Source of the DNA: Geminicoccus roseus DSM 18922
GTDB taxonomy: Bacteria > Pseudomonadota > Alphaproteobacteria > Geminicoccales > Geminicoccaceae
Assembly (NCBI RefSeq): GCF_000427665.1
Contig: NZ_KE386572.1
Coordinates: 1,574,196-1,638,195, forward strand
Length of the DNA stretch: 64,000 nt
Reading direction: 5' to 3'
Positions 61,780-64,000 of this stretch are shown here, piece by piece; position 1 is the first letter of the stretch, and each line of letters begins with the position of its first letter. Made by a program: the position numbers and the translations under genes. Under the pieces are notes generated by a model. That model saw only the letters and a list, made by a program, of their open reading frames with translations, searched no databases and was not told the DNA's origin.

Positions 61780-62631
61780 ATGGCCGACGACATCGACAAT
61801 CTGGCGCGCCTGCGCACCGAGATCGACCGCATCGACGACACGGTGATCGACCTGCTCGTCGAGCGCATGGGCTATGTAGGGGCGATCGCGGCCGCCAAGG
61901 GGGTCGGCGATGGCCGGCTGGCGATCCGTCCCTCCCGCGAGGCGGCGATCCTGCGCCGCCTGGACGGCCGCGCCGACGGCAAGCTGCCGACCGATTCGGT
62001 GGTGCGGATCTGGCGCGAGATCATCAGCGCCGCGACCTCGAAGCAGACCCCTTACGCCGTGGCGGTCCAGGCACCGGAGGCCGAGCCGATCGCCATGGAA
62101 CGGGCGCGCAGCCATTTCGGGATGACCACGCCCCTTGTCCGCACGGAGACCAGCGACCAGGCGCTCCAGCTGCTGCTCGCCGGCGAGGTCGCGGTGGCGG
62201 CGCTGGGGCTGTTCGATCCGGAGGACCGATGGTGGGCGAGGCTGCAGCCTGCGGAGCTGGAGGGACGCCAGGTGTTCGGCCGCGTGCCGTTCGTGGCCAA
62301 AGAGGGCATGGGCGAGGCTTGGCTGCTCGGCCCGGTGGCCCCGGAGCCGAGCGGCCAGGATCTCAGCCTGGTCCGGATCGGGACCGGGCCGGATTTCGCA
62401 CCGGCGCGGCTGGTGGAGCAGCTGGCCAAGGCTGGCCTGCCGGTGCGGCATCTGGCGGTCGGCCCGGAAGGCGAGGGGGACGGCGTGGTCCATCTGGTCG
62501 AGGCGGACGGCTTTTTCGTGGCCAACGAGGACGAACTCGCCGAAGCCACCATCGTGCTTCGACACGAGCTGTTGCACTGCACGGTCCTGGGTGCCTATCC
62601 ACAAGGCCTCGCCGCAGGAGCGGCCGGCTGA
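61780..62631 (+). CDS. Chorismate mutase with a prephenate dehydratase-like tail
   Basis: 283 residues. The AroQ-type chorismate-mutase helices: LARLRTEIDRIDDTVIDLLVERMGYVGAIAAAKG and IRPSREAAILRRLD (about residues 8-55), up to about 95. It turns chorismate to prephenate. The following 190 residues (RSHFGMTTPLVRTETSDQALQLLLAGEVAVAALG in two parts) resemble the periplasmic-binding-like fold of prephenate dehydratase, but the TRF motif is not seen, so the tail may be a regulatory remnant. The first gene of an aromatic run with hisC and tyrA. Confidence 0.87.
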   Translation: MADDIDNLARLRTEIDRIDDTVIDLLVERMGYVGAIAAAKGVGDGRLAIRPSREAAILRRLDGRADGKLPTDSVVRIWREIISAATSKQTPYAVAVQAPEAEPIAMERARSHFGMTTPLVRTETSDQALQLLLAGEVAVAALGLFDPEDRWWARLQPAELEGRQVFGRVPFVAKEGMGEAWLLGPVAPEPSGQDLSLVRIGTGPDFAPARLVEQLAKAGLPVRHLAVGPEGEGDGVVHLVEADGFFVANEDELAEATIVLRHELLHCTVLGAYPQGLAAGAAG

Positions 62632-62656
62632 CGCCGTTCGACGTTCGATCCGAAAG

Positions 62657-63775
62657 ATGAGACGATCCATGATCCAGGGGCCGCGCCCACGGCCGGGCAT
62701 TCTCGAGATCAAGCCCTATGTCGGCGGCAAGGCCGAGGTCGCCGGCGCCGCCAAGGCCGCCAAGCTCTCCGCCAACGAATCGCCGCTGGGCGCCAGCCCC
62801 CGGGCGAGCGCCGCCTATCGGCAGGTGGCCGACGAGCTGCATCGCTATCCGGAGGGCGGCTCCACCGAGCTGCGCCGGGCGATCGGGCGACGGATGAACG
62901 TCGACCCTGACCGGATCGTGGTCGGCGCCGGCTCGGACGAGCTGATCGCCCTGTTGATCCGGGCCTATGCCGGGCCGGGCGAGGAGGTCCTCTACAGCCG
63001 GCACGGCTTCCTGATGTACAAGCTCTCGGCGCTGTCCGCGGGCGCCGTCCCGGTCGAGGCCCCGGAGACGCAGCTGCGGGCCGACGTCGACCAGATCCTG
63101 GCCAAGGTCACCAGCCGCACCCGGATGGTGTTCCTGGCCAACCCCAACAACCCGACCGGCAGCTACCTGCCGGCCGAGGAGATCCTGCGCCTGCATCGCG
63201 GCCTGCCCCACGACGTCGTGCTCGTGATCGATTCCGCCTATGCCGAGTATGTGGGGGAGCCGGACTACGACAGCGGCCTCGCTCTGTCCTTGAGCGCCCC
63301 CAACGTCGTGATGACCCGTACGTTCAGCAAGATCCACGGCCTCGCGGCGCTGCGGGTCGGCTGGATGACCGCCTCGGCCGGGATCGTCGACGTGATCAAC
63401 CGCATCCGAGGGCCGTTCAATGTCGGGGTTCCGGGCCAGGCCGCGGCGGTCGCCGCGATCGAGGACGTCGACCATCAGGCCGCCGCCAAGGCGCACAACG
63501 ATCGCTGGCTGGGCTGGCTGGCGAAGGAACTCACCGGGATCGGCATCCAGGTCCATCCGAGCGTCGGCAACTTCCTGCTGATCGAGTTCCCCGACGTGCC
63601 CGGCCATGATGCCGCCGCCGCGGGCGAGTTCCTGGAGAAGAACGGCATCATTCCACGGGCGATGGCCTCCTACCAGCTGCCGCTCTGCCTGAGGGTCACG
63701 GTGGGCACCGAGGCGGAGAACCGCCGGATGGTCGAACTCCTGCAGGAGTTCATGGCCGGACAGCCCAAGCCATGA
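62657..63775 (+). CDS. hisC: Histidinol-phosphate / aromatic aminotransferase HisC
   Basis: 372 residues (ATG at 62669 also possible). KLSANESPLGASPRA, YPEGGSTELRRAI, VGAGSDELIALLIRAY, LANPNNPTGSY and FSKIHGLAALRVGW with PLP Lys225 identify HisC. Because it lies between a chorismate mutase and tyrA, it probably also transaminates aromatic keto acids. Its stop overlaps the tyrA ATG (ATGA). Confidence 0.95.
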   Translation: MRRSMIQGPRPRPGILEIKPYVGGKAEVAGAAKAAKLSANESPLGASPRASAAYRQVADELHRYPEGGSTELRRAIGRRMNVDPDRIVVGAGSDELIALLIRAYAGPGEEVLYSRHGFLMYKLSALSAGAVPVEAPETQLRADVDQILAKVTSRTRMVFLANPNNPTGSYLPAEEILRLHRGLPHDVVLVIDSAYAEYVGEPDYDSGLALSLSAPNVVMTRTFSKIHGLAALRVGWMTASAGIVDVINRIRGPFNVGVPGQAAAVAAIEDVDHQAAAKAHNDRWLGWLAKELTGIGIQVHPSVGNFLLIEFPDVPGHDAAAAGEFLEKNGIIPRAMASYQLPLCLRVTVGTEAENRRMVELLQEFMAGQPKP

Positions 63776-64000
63776 GCGGGGCGCGCTTCGAGCGGGTCGC
63801 GATGATCGGCATCGGCCTGATCAATGGCTCCCTGGCGCTGGCCATGCGCCAGGCGGGATTGGCCAGCGAGATCGTCGCCTGCGCCCGACGGCCGGAAACC
63901 CGGGCGCGCGCCCTGGAACTCGGCCTGTGCGATCGTGCGGTGGCCGATCCGGCCGAGGCGGTGGTCGGTGCCGACCTGGTGGTGCTGGGCACGCCGCCCG
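63772..64000 (+). CDS. tyrA: Prephenate/arogenate dehydrogenase TyrA, N-terminal part (cut by window edge)
   Basis: The first 76 residues are visible. RVAMIGIGLINGSLALAM is the nucleotide-binding loop (GxGLIxGS, with Asn at the usual Gly position), then IVACARRPETRARALELG and DLVVLGTPP as in TyrA. It oxidises prephenate or arogenate on the way to tyrosine. Starts inside the hisC stop codon, so it is translated with it. Confidence 0.93.
   Translation, partial: MSGARFERVAMIGIGLINGSLALAMRQAGLASEIVACARRPETRARALELGLCDRAVADPAEAVVGADLVVLGTPP

Overview
The window is high-GC, tightly packed bacterial chromosome. Gene content points to an alphaproteobacterium: an orphan fliX (a regulator known from alphaproteobacteria), a chorismate mutase-hisC-tyrA run, many sugar and amino-acid ABC systems, and a GntR/DeoR/LysR regulator style typical of metabolically versatile Rhodospirillales-like soil or plant-associated bacteria. 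The exact lineage is inference. No rRNA, tRNA or CRISPR array was seen.

Layout. 0-5 kb: the tail of an IS630-type transposase, a decayed tandem duplication of the 3' end of a radical SAM gene, that radical SAM gene, and a membrane-anchored GGDEF/EAL protein. 5-8.6 kb: a complete ribose/xylose-type sugar ABC importer (binding protein, double ATPase, permease). 8.7-11.7 kb: a small unknown protein, an Amidoligase_2-type enzyme and a Tat-exported GSDH-type dehydrogenase. 11.8-14.25 kb: a strikingly AT-rich island with a TIR-like protein and a helical-repeat partner, bracketed by a decayed fragment of the amidoligase gene on the left and of a SnoaL-like gene on the right; the intact parents lie just outside. 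14.4-20 kb: DUF2092 protein, SnoaL-like protein, SABATH-type methyltransferase, outer-membrane barrel, then a non-coding array of seven short repeats, and a membrane protein with a strong terminator.

20-24 kb: aldo/keto reductase, SDR, an envelope protein and a GntR/FCD regulator. 24.3-30.7 kb: a beta-keto-acid cleavage enzyme (BKACE) with a five-component branched-chain-amino-acid-type ABC importer plus an extra, signature-less ATPase; one permease gene carries an in-frame palindromic repeat. 31.3-37.3 kb: sugar-acid catabolism (aldo/keto reductase, enolase-superfamily dehydratase, DeoR regulator, DUF1537 kinase, PdxA2-like dehydrogenase). 37.6-42.7 kb: BON protein, ClC channel, a GAF-PAS-PAS-GGDEF protein with a ruined EAL domain, and fliX.

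42.7-50.1 kb: a transglutaminase / circularly permuted ATP-grasp + alpha-E / GNAT / giant DUF2126 transglutaminase cluster, a predicted peptide-modification or peptide-synthesis system. 50.5-57.3 kb: small membrane proteins, two polyol/sugar-acid dehydrogenases, oxyR divergent from a catalase gene, a DUF805 remnant, a DUF4174 protein and a GreA/GreB-type factor. 57.5-64 kb: an APH-type kinase beside a class-III PLP enzyme (hydroxylysine/ethanolamine phospho-lyase style), an SDR, rlmJ, and the aromatic amino-acid run chorismate mutase-hisC-tyrA, the last cut by the window edge.

The items most deserving a second look are the TIR-like island with its bracketing gene fragments, the short-repeat array at 18.4-18.7 kb, and the ATPase lacking an ABC signature.
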